A program made the position numbers and the translations under genes. Positions 53,889 to 62,598 of a stretch of 64,000 bases of DNA are shown piece by piece (positions within the stretch are counted from its first letter, which is position 1; each line of letters begins with the position of its first letter). The stretch lies in NCBI GenBank assembly GCA_047518265.1, contig JAKZRG010000027.1, positions 1 through 64,000 on the forward strand, written 5' to 3'. The stretch comes from Oceanospirillum sp047518265. GTDB taxonomy: Bacteria > Pseudomonadota > Gammaproteobacteria > Pseudomonadales > Halomonadaceae. The notes below the pieces were generated by a model, which was not told the DNA's origin, searched no databases, and saw nothing but the letters and a program-made list of their open reading frames with translations.

Positions 53889-54359
53889 ATGAAATTAAAT
53901 TCTATGGATAGTGTAGATAAGAAAATATTAAACCTGTTGCAGCAGGATGCGACCTTGTCTCTGAATGAGCTGGCGGAGCAGGTCAATCTCTCATCAACCC
54001 CTTGTTGGAAGCGTATCAAACGCCTTGAGGAAGAGGGAATTATCAAAGCCCGTGTTGCCCTCGTGGATGGCGCTAAAGTACAGCTGGGGGTCTCGGTATT
54101 TGTACATATCAAAACACAGCATCACGACCGGGAGTGGTTGGAGCATTTTTCCAATACGGTAACCGCCTTTGATGAGGTGATGGAATGCTATCGCATGGCT
54201 GGAGAATGGGACTATCTGTTACGGGTGGTGGTACAAGATATTGCAGCCTTTGATCGGTTTTATAAAAAACTGGTGAATGATGTGGATGGCTTAACGGATG
54301 TAACGTCTAGTTTTTCTATGGAAGAGATTAAATACAGCACTAAACTGCCGATGCGTTGA
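53889..54359 (+). CDS. decR: DecR-like Lrp/AsnC regulator
   Basis: 156 residues. The N-terminal helix-turn-helix (LSLNELAEQVNLSSTPCWKRIKRLEEEGII) and the RAM domain with IKTQHH, CYRMAGEWDYLLRV and LVNDVDGLTDVTSSFSMEEIKYST closely follow E. coli DecR (YbaO). DecR senses cysteine and activates cysteine detoxification. Here it is divergent from a Cds1-like desulfhydrase, giving a self-contained module. ATG 53904 (MDSVDKK) is an alternative start; neither has a clear ribosome site. Confidence 0.85.
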   Translation: MKLNSMDSVDKKILNLLQQDATLSLNELAEQVNLSSTPCWKRIKRLEEEGIIKARVALVDGAKVQLGVSVFVHIKTQHHDREWLEHFSNTVTAFDEVMECYRMAGEWDYLLRVVVQDIAAFDRFYKKLVNDVDGLTDVTSSFSMEEIKYSTKLPMR

Positions 54360-54467
54360 TCCTTGATTAGTTCTAAATACAGCCCGTCAGGTTGAGTTGC
54401 CGTTACTCTACTAATCTTATTTTAGGTAGAAGGCTATATCTCATTTCAAAGCACCAGATAGCTTGAT

Positions 54468-54497
54468 ATTTAAGTTAAGTAAAAAGTTAACTTAAAT
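54468..54497. promoter_or_regulatory. 30-bp inverted repeat upstream of bauA
   Basis: ATTTAAGTTAA (54468-54478) and TTAACTTAAAT (54487-54497) are perfect 11-bp arms around GTAAAAAG. It lies 89 bases before the bauA start and is a strong candidate operator for the beta-alanine operon. Confidence 0.6.
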
Positions 54498-54585
54498 TAA
54501 ATTATTTTGAATTTATTAAACATACGACACCTACCACAATGCAGTCATCTACTCGAACAAGCTTAGCGTCATTCAGAGGTGGCAC

Positions 54586-55932
54586 ATGCAAAATAAAAAC
54601 GACAGCCGAAACACTGCAGGCTTATCTCAGGAGCAGCTGGATGCTCATTGGATGCCTTTCACCGGTAATCGTCAGTTCAAACAAGATCCGCGCATTATCG
54701 TATCTGCTGAAGGTAACTATTATACCGATGCCGATGGTCGCAAGATCTTTGATGGTTTGTCCGGTCTGTGGACCTGTGGCGCAGGTCATAGTCGCCCTGA
54801 AATTATCGAGGCGGTTAGCCGTCAGGTAAAAGAGCTGGATTACGCTCCGGCTTTCCAGTTTGGTCATCCTAAGTCTTTCCAGCTGGCGCACAAAATTACT
54901 GAGTTTATGCCGGAAGGTTTAAACCGTGTCTTTTTCACCGGTTCCGGTTCTGAGTCCGTTGAAACCGCTCTGAAGATCGCCCGTGCTTACTGGCGTAAAA
55001 AAGGCCAAGCCAGCAAGACTCGTCTGATTGGTCGTGCCAAGGGCTACCACGGTGTTAACTTTGGCGGTATCAGTGTCGGAGGCATCGGGCCAAACCGTGC
55101 CTTGTATGGTCAGGCCGTTGATGCGGATCACTTGCCACATACCATGTTGCCTGAGAACCGCTTTGTACAAGGTATGCCGGAGTCTGGTGCTCATCTGGCA
55201 GATGACCTGTTGGAAAAAATTGCGCTACACGATGCGTCCAATATCGCTGCTGTTATTGTTGAGCCTATGGCTGGTTCTGCGGGTGTAATCCCCCCTCCAA
55301 AAGGCTATCTGAAACGCCTGCGTGAGATCTGTGATCAGCACAATATTCTGCTGATCTTTGATGAAGTGATCACCGCATTTGGCCGTATGGGTTCAAAAAC
55401 TGGTGCAGAAGAGTTTGGTGTTGTACCAGATATGATCACTATCGCAAAACAGATGACCAATGGTGTGATTCCAATGGGTGCGACTGTGGCTAAACAAGAG
55501 ATCTACGACACCTTTATGGAGACCGGTGGCGCAGATTACATGCTGGAACTGCCGCACGGTTATACCTATTCTGCACACCCTGTCGCTTGCGCCGCAGGCC
55601 TGGCCGCATTGGATATTCTGCAAAAAGATCAGCTGATTGAGCGGGTTAAAACCATTTCCCCTCAATTCCAAGAGATGCTGCATAGCCTGAAAGGCACCAA
55701 ATATATCAGTGATATCCGTAACTATGGTTTAGCCGGTGCTTTAAGCATTGAAGCGGCACCGGGTGAGCCTGCATTGCGCCCTTACCAGATCGCCATGAAA
55801 TGTTGGGAAAAAGGTTTCTATGTACGTTATGGCGGCGACACCATTCAGCTGGGTCTACCGTTTACCGTTGAAATTGATGAGATTGACAGCCTGATGAATG
55901 CGCTGGGCGATTCAATTAACGAACTGGATTAA
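54586..55932 (+). CDS. bauA: Beta-alanine/omega-amino acid:pyruvate aminotransferase
   Basis: A 448-residue class III PLP aminotransferase. The start HWMPFTGNRQFK and the GLWTCGAGHSRPEIIEAV region match the beta-alanine:pyruvate group. The PLP Lys is in TIAKQMTNG and the Asp in IFDEVITAFGRMG. GAGGTG precedes the ATG. It converts beta-alanine and pyruvate to malonate semialdehyde and alanine, and the product is used by the next gene, 35 bases downstream. Confidence 0.9.
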   Translation: MQNKNDSRNTAGLSQEQLDAHWMPFTGNRQFKQDPRIIVSAEGNYYTDADGRKIFDGLSGLWTCGAGHSRPEIIEAVSRQVKELDYAPAFQFGHPKSFQLAHKITEFMPEGLNRVFFTGSGSESVETALKIARAYWRKKGQASKTRLIGRAKGYHGVNFGGISVGGIGPNRALYGQAVDADHLPHTMLPENRFVQGMPESGAHLADDLLEKIALHDASNIAAVIVEPMAGSAGVIPPPKGYLKRLREICDQHNILLIFDEVITAFGRMGSKTGAEEFGVVPDMITIAKQMTNGVIPMGATVAKQEIYDTFMETGGADYMLELPHGYTYSAHPVACAAGLAALDILQKDQLIERVKTISPQFQEMLHSLKGTKYISDIRNYGLAGALSIEAAPGEPALRPYQIAMKCWEKGFYVRYGGDTIQLGLPFTVEIDEIDSLMNALGDSINELD

Positions 55933-55966
55933 TCCGTTTAAAAGACTAAAACAAGAGATCAAAACC

Positions 55967-57457
55967 ATGACAATTGTTGGCCACCTAATTAATGGCGAAA
56001 GCCGTACCGATGCAGACCGTCTGCAAGATGTTTTTAACCCTGCAACGGGTCTAGCAAGCAAGCAGGTTGCTCTGGCAACAAAAGAAACGGTAGAAGAGGC
56101 GATTGCAGCAGCAGAAGCCGCTTTCCCTGCATGGCGCAATACGCCAGTGGGCAAACGTGCCGCTGTAATGTTCCGTTTTAAAGCTTTGCTAGAACAGCAT
56201 GCAGAAAAAATCTGCGAAATGATCGGTGAAGAACACGGTAAGATCAGTCATGATGCGGCGGGTGAACTGCAGCGTGGTCTGGAAAATGTTGAGTACGCCT
56301 GTGGTGTTGCTGAGCTATTAAAAGGCGAGCACAGCCGTAATGTGGGCCCAGGTATTGATTCTTGGAGCGAGTTCCAGCCATTAGGTGTTGTAACGGGTAT
56401 TACACCGTTTAACTTCCCAGCTATGGTACCTCTTTGGATGTACCCTATGGCGATCGCTTGCGGTAATACCTTTGTATTGAAGCCGTCTGAGCGTGATCCA
56501 TCCTCGACTCTGTTTATTGCTCAGTTGCTGCAAGAAGCGGGTCTGCCTAATGGCGTAATGAACGTCGTTAATGGCGACAAGGTTGCTGTTGATACCCTGC
56601 TTAATGACGAACGCGTTAAAGCGGTAAGCTTTGTAGGTTCCACGCCGATTGCGGAATATATCTACAGCACAGCCAATGCTAATGGTAAACGTTGTCAGGC
56701 ACTGGGTGGCGCGAAAAACCACGCCATCGTAATGCCTGATGCGGATATGGATAACGCCGTTAACCAACTGTTGGGTGCTGCTTTTGGTTCTTCCGGCGAG
56801 CGTTGTATGGCGCTGTCTGTCGCAGTTGCCGTAGGTGACGACGCAGCAGATGCTCTGGTCGCTAAAATGAGCGAAGCCATGAAGCCGCTAAAAGTCGGTG
56901 CGTATACCGATAGCAACAACGACTTTGGCCCAGTGATTACCCGTCAGCATCAAGAAAAAGTGGTGGGTTATATCAACAGCGCTGAAGAAGATGGTGCAAA
57001 AATTGTAGTGGATGGTCGTGATCCACAGGTTGCGGGCTACGAAGACGGTTTCTTTGTCGGTGCGACCTTGATCGATGCAGTAACGCCATCCATGAACAGC
57101 TATCAGGAAGAGATCTTTGGCCCAGTGCTACAGGTTGTTCGTGTGGATACCATGGAAGAAGCCATGAAGCTGATCAACGATCACGAATACGGTAACGGTA
57201 CGTGTATCTTTACCCGTGATGGCGAAGCAGCACGCTATTTCTCTGACAATATTCAGGTGGGCATGGTCGGTATCAACGTACCTCTGCCAGTACCTGTGTC
57301 CTACCACAGCTTTGGTGGTTGGAAGCGCTCACTGTTTGGTGATCTGCACGCTTACGGCCCAGATGCCGTACGTTTCTACACCAAACGTAAAACCATCACT
57401 CAGCGCTGGCCGTCCAGCGGTGTCCGTGAAGGCGTAAGCTTTGCTTTCCCAAGCTAA
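55967..57457 (+). CDS. bauC: Malonate/methylmalonate semialdehyde dehydrogenase
   Basis: 496 residues from ATG 55967, inside the frame that begins upstream of the bauA stop. CoA-acylating aldehyde dehydrogenase of the MmsA type: FNFPAMVPLWMYPMAIACGNTF, KNHAIVMPDAD and the catalytic Cys in GSSGERCMALSVAV. It converts malonate semialdehyde to acetyl-CoA, completing beta-alanine breakdown with bauA. It could also serve valine catabolism. Tandem hairpins follow the stop. Confidence 0.9.
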   Translation: MTIVGHLINGESRTDADRLQDVFNPATGLASKQVALATKETVEEAIAAAEAAFPAWRNTPVGKRAAVMFRFKALLEQHAEKICEMIGEEHGKISHDAAGELQRGLENVEYACGVAELLKGEHSRNVGPGIDSWSEFQPLGVVTGITPFNFPAMVPLWMYPMAIACGNTFVLKPSERDPSSTLFIAQLLQEAGLPNGVMNVVNGDKVAVDTLLNDERVKAVSFVGSTPIAEYIYSTANANGKRCQALGGAKNHAIVMPDADMDNAVNQLLGAAFGSSGERCMALSVAVAVGDDAADALVAKMSEAMKPLKVGAYTDSNNDFGPVITRQHQEKVVGYINSAEEDGAKIVVDGRDPQVAGYEDGFFVGATLIDAVTPSMNSYQEEIFGPVLQVVRVDTMEEAMKLINDHEYGNGTCIFTRDGEAARYFSDNIQVGMVGINVPLPVPVSYHSFGGWKRSLFGDLHAYGPDAVRFYTKRKTITQRWPSSGVREGVSFAFPS

Positions 57458-57472
57458 GCTTAAAGCCGAGAG

Positions 57473-57570
57473 ACGGGTTTAAACATTGTTTGTTTAAATT
57501 ACGGTTTGTTTAGACCCGTTTTGAGATGAAGTGGAAGCAGATTAATCTGCTTCCTGAATCTCTTTTGTTT
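57473..57570 (+). terminator. Tandem hairpins after bauC
   Basis: ACGGGTTTAAAC (57473-57484) pairs with GTTTAGACCCGT (57508-57519), one mismatch, followed by TTT. Next is a perfect palindrome (57533-57554, arms GGAAGCAGATT/AATCTGCTTCC) followed by CTCTTTTGTTT. Together they should end the bau mRNA. Confidence 0.65.
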
Positions 57571-57599
57571 GCTCCTCTTTACCCTGCAACACTTTGCCT

Positions 57600-57750
57600 T
57601 GCAATTTTTACCCTGCACTACTTGCTTTGGACAATAGATACCTTAGATGCTCATTACATACCGAAATACTCGTGTTTCGGTGCTTAGGTATGGGGATTTG
57701 ATCCAAAGCTCTTTTGCGGAATAACCTGCTTGGGGTTATTCCGTTTTTTT
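57600..57750 (+). ncRNA. Candidate small RNA ending at a strong terminator
   Basis: Between the bauC terminators and the LysR gene there is ACCGAAA...TTTCGGT (near 57660-57681), then a strong terminator with a 10-bp stem (CGGAATAACC 57717-57726, GGTTATTCCG 57734-57743) and seven T. A weak promoter-like TTGGAC lies near 57630. A strong terminator with no gene before it suggests a small RNA, but a secondary bau terminator is equally possible. The start is approximate. Confidence 0.3.
57717..57750 (+). terminator. Strong intrinsic terminator
   Basis: Perfect 10-bp stem with loop TGCTTGG and a T7 tract (57744-57750). It insulates the LysR gene from the bau operon. Confidence 0.85.
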
Positions 57751-57821
57751 ATGCTTGGTAATGCTATTCTAGTTTGACTGATTTTTATCCGTTTTCCCCT
57801 AGCAATAAGCTCATTATTTAT

Positions 57822-58754
57822 ATGGCCCAACTACGACATCTGCTGCCACAACTCTACTGTTTCACGATTGTGATGAAGCATCGCAGCTTTACGCTGGCCG
57901 CTGAAGAGTTAAAAATTTCTCAGTCGGCGGTAAGCTATCAAATCCGTAAACTGGAAGAGCAATTGGGTTATGGGTTAATTATTCGAGAACCCCGTAAGCC
58001 CATTCGATTAACCTCCAAGGGTAGTCTTCTGCTACAGCGCTGCGAAGAGATTTATGCCAGTTTGGATAATACCCTAGAGGAGATGAATGGCAGTAGTTTG
58101 GAGGGGGAGCTTAACCTAACCGCTGACGTCTGTTTTGGCACCTTGGTTGTTTCGTCAGCGCTGCCTTATATTTTAAAACGCTATCCTAAATTGAATTTTC
58201 AACTGCATCTGAGCGAAGTCTTTTTGGATCTGAACAGCTCAGAAATGGATATCGCCATTCGCTCCCGCACCGATGATCCTGAGTTGGAATACGACTTCCT
58301 TTGTCAGGCGGATATGATGTTGGTGGCTTCTAAGGATTATTTGGCGACTTATGCACCGATTAAGCAGATGAGTGATCTATACGAACACCGTATTCTCTGT
58401 ACCGGGGATGATGATTTTGATTGGCATAATTTGACGACCAAGGTGGATCAGTTAAATTGGCACAAGCTGACTCATCGGCTCCGTATTAACAATGTTCAGG
58501 CATTAACTCAGGCGATGATTGCCGGTGCTGGTGTTGCTTATATTGCCTCCTATACTATTGCGCAGCAGTTGGAAGAGGGCACGCTGGATATTCTGTTGGC
58601 GGAACAGCTACCGGCGTTAACCATTCCTTATTATTTGGCCTATCCTCCTCGTATAAAGGGCAGCCCTAAAGTAGAGGCAATCAGAGAGCGCCTGCAAAGT
58701 TTTATCAGGCACTCTGAGTTGGGACGTTTTCTTACGGTAAATCCTGGTGCGTGA
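57822..58754 (+). CDS. LysR family regulator (GcvA-like), after bau operon
   Basis: 310 residues from ATG 57822. The TTG at 57774 would add 16 residues without support. The N-terminal HTH (HRSFTLAAEELKISQSAVSYQIRKLEEQLGY) and the effector domain with MDIAIRSRTDDPELEYDF are GcvA-like. Possible targets are the adjacent bauAC operon (its inverted repeat at 54468) or the convergent glutamine-synthetase-like gene. No ribosome site is obvious. Confidence 0.83.
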   Translation: MAQLRHLLPQLYCFTIVMKHRSFTLAAEELKISQSAVSYQIRKLEEQLGYGLIIREPRKPIRLTSKGSLLLQRCEEIYASLDNTLEEMNGSSLEGELNLTADVCFGTLVVSSALPYILKRYPKLNFQLHLSEVFLDLNSSEMDIAIRSRTDDPELEYDFLCQADMMLVASKDYLATYAPIKQMSDLYEHRILCTGDDDFDWHNLTTKVDQLNWHKLTHRLRINNVQALTQAMIAGAGVAYIASYTIAQQLEEGTLDILLAEQLPALTIPYYLAYPPRIKGSPKVEAIRERLQSFIRHSELGRFLTVNPGA

Positions 58755-58763
58755 GTCTTCGCT

Positions 58764-60092
58764 TTACAAATACCAATCGTATTCACGTGAGGAGATATAG
58801 TTCTCGTACTCTTCTAACTCCCCTAGACGCTGAGCACAGAAAACCTCCACAAACTCGTTACCCAGATATTCCTTTAAAGGTGAATTATTGAGCGTGGTCG
58901 CTAATGCCTGGCGTAGATCTGTGGGTAGACCTTCTGCGGTTAGACAGATTTCCTGAGTTGGGGGTTCGGGTTCTTTCTTCTGGTTTAATCCGTAATGCAT
59001 TCCAGCCAGAACCACGGCCATGGCGAGATAAGGGTTGGCGTCGGCTCCGGCGACTCGGTGTTCAATACGGCGGTTTTTATCATCGGATAGGGGAATACGC
59101 ACAGCAACCGAGCGGTTTTCGTAGCCCCAGTTAGGAGTTAGTGGGGTATTGTTGCCCGGCTTTAGTCTGCGAAAGGCGTTGATGTTCGGCGCAAAAAAAC
59201 TCATGGATGCCGGTAGGAGTTCTAGCAATCCGGTGACTACATGACGTAGCTTTTTATCTTGATGCTGACACAGAATATTGTTGCCTTCGCGATCGAATAG
59301 GCTGGCATGGAAATGGAATCCGCTACCGGATTCATTGGGATAGGGTTTGGCCATAAAGCTGGCTCTATAACCATGTTTTAGGGCAACACCACGGATAATG
59401 CGCTGGAACAATACGCATTGATCTGCTGCCGCTAAGACATCCTTATGATGGGCTAAATTAATCTCAAACTGTCCCGGCCCTAACTCTGCTGAAACAGGGC
59501 CTGTGGCAACCCCTTGTTCCTGACAGGAGGTCATAATCTCCGATAAACAATCGCCATAATCTGATAAGCGGTCAATAGAAAGTACGGCTAAGCCGTCTCT
59601 CTGCCCGGTGAGTTTGCCGATAGGTGGCTGAACCCTATTATCGTTATCGCGCTTGAGATCGGTTAGATAAAACTCCAGTTCAAAAGCGACCATGGGGAAA
59701 AACTGTTCTTGTTGCAGTCCGGTGAGTACCTTGTTTAAGACATTACGGGGTTCCCAGAAAAGGTCTTTACCTGCGTCATCGATAAAGCGTGCCATAACTT
59801 GCGCTCTTGGCTGAGATTCCCAGCCTACATATTTTAAGCTATCTGGAATCAGAGTAATGGTGGCATCAGGGTCGCCATCGTCAAAGCCATAACCTTTAGC
59901 GGGCACAGGATAGCCTTGACTACACATTAGATGCATGGCCGCTGGCATTTTGCACTGACCTTTAGCCAGTTTTTCCAGATCCTGAATGGCGTAACGTTTA
60001 CCAAAAGTTTTTCCCGGTATATCCAGACTGATGACGTCCACTTCTTGGACGTTGGGGTAGCGTTCTCGAAAGGCGTTAATCTCGTTTAGCAT
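58764..60092 (-). CDS. Glutamine synthetase family, gamma-glutamylputrescine synthetase-like
   Basis: 442 residues. Glu and substrate motifs of the GS fold are visible: MVAFELEFYLTD, GPGQFEINLAHH, NESGSGFHFHASLF and the Arg-rich VAVRIPLSDDKNRRIEHRVAGADANPYLAMAVVLAG. The divergent N-terminal domain fits PuuA-type gamma-glutamylation of polyamines or amines rather than ammonia assimilation. A PuuB-like oxidase lies immediately upstream on the same strand, supporting a gamma-glutamyl-amine route. Confidence 0.85.
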   Translation of the reverse strand: MLNEINAFRERYPNVQEVDVISLDIPGKTFGKRYAIQDLEKLAKGQCKMPAAMHLMCSQGYPVPAKGYGFDDGDPDATITLIPDSLKYVGWESQPRAQVMARFIDDAGKDLFWEPRNVLNKVLTGLQQEQFFPMVAFELEFYLTDLKRDNDNRVQPPIGKLTGQRDGLAVLSIDRLSDYGDCLSEIMTSCQEQGVATGPVSAELGPGQFEINLAHHKDVLAAADQCVLFQRIIRGVALKHGYRASFMAKPYPNESGSGFHFHASLFDREGNNILCQHQDKKLRHVVTGLLELLPASMSFFAPNINAFRRLKPGNNTPLTPNWGYENRSVAVRIPLSDDKNRRIEHRVAGADANPYLAMAVVLAGMHYGLNQKKEPEPPTQEICLTAEGLPTDLRQALATTLNNSPLKEYLGNEFVEVFCAQRLGELEEYENYISSREYDWYL

Positions 60093-60158
60093 AATGCAGT
60101 ACCTATTCTTGCTTTATTGTTGTTATCTTTTGACTAGAGGCTCTGAAAAGAGTTTTTA

Positions 60159-60262
60159 ATACCATTCCCGATAAATTGTTAATGATAACGACCTGCGAAT
60201 ACACTTAGATTGATCAGTCTTTTCCTTATTTTTCATCTATAAGGAGTTATCGGGATTGGTAT
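60159..60262. mobile_element. MITE-like element between puuA- and puuB-like genes
   Basis: ATACCATTCCCGATAA (60159-60174) and TTATCGGGATTGGTAT (60247-60262) are complementary at 15 of 16 positions and bracket a 72-base AT-rich core without coding. Flanks are AT-rich (TTTTTA and AAG). Non-autonomous elements and dispersed repeats in marine gammaproteobacteria often have similar GGGATTGGTAT ends. No second copy is seen in the window, so the call is provisional. Confidence 0.45.
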
Positions 60263-60272
60263 AAGTCTCAGA

Positions 60273-61571
60273 CTATTTTCGTGATGCACCCAATTTATCC
60301 CGCATCAGGTAATACCAAGAACCCATAATTACCGCAGGCACTTTTAGTAGCTTGCCACCGGGCATAGGTACCTGAGGTACTTGCTCAAAGACATCAAATC
60401 GTTCAGCAGTTCCAGCCACGGCTTCTGCCAATAATCGGCCCATAATATGAGTGGTGGTAACGCCAGTACCTGAGTAGCCGTGGGCATAAAAGATATTGGA
60501 GTTTTTAAGTCGTCCCACATCTGGCATCCGGCTGTAGGTAATGGCAAAGTTACCGCCCCAAGAGTGTTCTATTTTGACATTTTTAAGCTGAGGGAAAACC
60601 TTCAACATATTACTCTGTAAACGTTGTTTGATATCGCTAGGTTCTTTGCCGCCGTAAAAGCTTTCGCCGCCAAATAATAAACGGTTGTCAGCGGTTAATC
60701 GGTAGTAATCCAGCACATAGTTCCAATCACAGAAGCCGTAATCCTTACGAATAATATCCTTTACGAGGGTTTCAGACAGTTGCTCTGTAGTGACAATAAA
60801 GCTGCTGACAGGGACAAGCTTGGCTTCCATTTCAGGCACTAGATTGCCCATATAAGCATTGCCCGAGAGAATGACCTGTTTGGCACTGACTACGCCATTC
60901 TCTGTATACACTTTGGGGCTCATGGTTTTATCGATATTAACCACTCGGGAGTTTTCAAAGATTTGGCCACCGAGGCCCGACAAAGCCTTAGCTTCTCCTC
61001 GGGCTAGGTTTAGGGGATGAAGGTGTGCGCCATTTGGATCGTAATAGGTGCCCAGATAATTATCACTGCCGACCATTGTGTGTACGGCATCTAGTCCTGA
61101 TTCTACGGTGATATCGTCATGACCGCAGCGAGCCCAAACGGCCTGCTCATGTTTCATAGCGTCTAACTGTCGAGTGGATGTGGCTAATCCTGCGTGTCCC
61201 TGTTTTAGATCACAATCAATTGAGAACTCGTCCACTAAGTCCTTAATGATCTGGCAGCCTTCCAGTGCAAAGTTCAGATATTGTCGGGTATCGTCCAGAC
61301 CAAAGCGTTGTTCCAGCATCCCTATGCCGTTGTTATAACCAATAATGGCCTGACCACCGTTACGACCGGATGCTCCCCAGCCCACTTTATCACCTTCTAG
61401 CAGAATGACCTTATAGCCTCTTTTGGCCAGATGAATGGCCGAAGATAAGCCAGTAAAGCCTGCACCAACGATGCAAATATCGCATTCATGTTCACCGGTT
61501 AAAACAGGATAATCCGCATCAAGGTTGAGGGTGCTGGAGTAATAGGAGCTAACATAACTTGCGACAGACAT
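60273..61571 (-). CDS. FAD-dependent gamma-glutamylputrescine oxidoreductase-like (PuuB)
   Basis: 432 residues from ATG 61571 (AGGA seven bases upstream). DAO superfamily: CDICIVGAGFTGLSSAIHLAKRG (about 32-54), then VGWGASGRNGGQAIIGYN and a C-terminal FYAHGYSGTGVTTTHIMGRLLAE. It should oxidise the gamma-glutamylated amine made by the downstream GS-like protein. The next enzymes (PuuC, PuuD) are not in the window. Confidence 0.87.
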   Translation of the reverse strand: MSVASYVSSYYSSTLNLDADYPVLTGEHECDICIVGAGFTGLSSAIHLAKRGYKVILLEGDKVGWGASGRNGGQAIIGYNNGIGMLEQRFGLDDTRQYLNFALEGCQIIKDLVDEFSIDCDLKQGHAGLATSTRQLDAMKHEQAVWARCGHDDITVESGLDAVHTMVGSDNYLGTYYDPNGAHLHPLNLARGEAKALSGLGGQIFENSRVVNIDKTMSPKVYTENGVVSAKQVILSGNAYMGNLVPEMEAKLVPVSSFIVTTEQLSETLVKDIIRKDYGFCDWNYVLDYYRLTADNRLLFGGESFYGGKEPSDIKQRLQSNMLKVFPQLKNVKIEHSWGGNFAITYSRMPDVGRLKNSNIFYAHGYSGTGVTTTHIMGRLLAEAVAGTAERFDVFEQVPQVPMPGGKLLKVPAVIMGSWYYLMRDKLGASRK

Positions 61572-61839
61572 AGGTATATCCTGAGCCGTGGATCCGTTTA
61601 GGTTGGCTCTACTATGGGAAGAAAACATTGATCAGTAAAATAGATAGATTTTATCTAAGCATAAAATAATTAGATGCTTGTTTGTTTGGAAAGTATCTAC
61701 AGGGCCGTTAGGCTCCGCTGTTTGTTCGGTATCGACTTAATGGTAATTATCCAGATTCTAGTCTGTACTCTACAGATCCACCCATTATTAGCTTGTTAGA
61801 GCGAATGTCTGTATCACAATAACATTGTGGGAGATTCTT

Positions 61840-62370
61840 ATGGTGTCTTTCCGGTATCACGTTGTTCCGTGGCATTTAGTTTTTTTGGGTATTTTGTTGA
61901 ATATCTTTTCAGCAGTGTTAACGAACGGCATGATTGATGAAAAAAATCAGCAGATTGCAGCGATCGAATCTGAAAGTGAACGGATGAATCAGAGAATTAA
62001 CGAGCTTTGGCAACAGGTTCAGCAAAGTGAACGTAAGCGGGAGTTATTTTTACAGCTCTATGGGACTTCCAGCGATATAGAGGCATTACCTGAAGCATTG
62101 CGGGACTATTTGTTGGCTTTATTAGAGCAATATCGATTATCGGATCAGCCATTGATGCTCGATCTTCATGCTGTAATGAAGCTTTTTAACCATTATCAAA
62201 CACCATTAAGAGATCAAATTGATACTGTTTGGCTAGAAATGATGGATAAAAAAGAACCTTTGGGAGCGATTCACCAAGAGGTCTCGAATCTACGAAGCTT
62301 GGCGCTTTTTCTCCAGTTACTGGGTTTAATCCTGATACTTTCCAGAGATTTATCCCGAAAAAGCCGTTAA
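61840..62370 (+). CDS. Two-helix membrane protein with coiled coil
   Basis: 176 residues from ATG 61840 (GGGAG upstream). A hydrophobic helix at about 10-30, a coiled coil (about 35-70, NQQIAAIESESERMNQRINELWQQVQQSERKREL), a soluble part and a C-terminal helix (about 145-168, RSLALFLQLLGLILILS). I do not recognise a family. It precedes a chemoreceptor on the same strand by 228 bases and could be an accessory of it. Confidence 0.7.
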   Translation: MVSFRYHVVPWHLVFLGILLNIFSAVLTNGMIDEKNQQIAAIESESERMNQRINELWQQVQQSERKRELFLQLYGTSSDIEALPEALRDYLLALLEQYRLSDQPLMLDLHAVMKLFNHYQTPLRDQIDTVWLEMMDKKEPLGAIHQEVSNLRSLALFLQLLGLILILSRDLSRKSR

Positions 62371-62598
62371 TAGATGTCGTTGCCCGTCTACACTTAATGT
62401 GACCGAATGATCATTAACTGTAGATGATTTAGGAAGGATTAATTTATAAAAGAGCAGATTATTATCGGCTCAAGCAGTGCATATATCTGAAAGCTAGGGA
62501 ATTAAAGCTAAAAGCTGGTATCTGCAAAATTTAGTGATTATTCGTCGTTGTGTTTTCAAAAATCCATGTTTGATCTTGCATCTTACTCCGGAGGAAGC

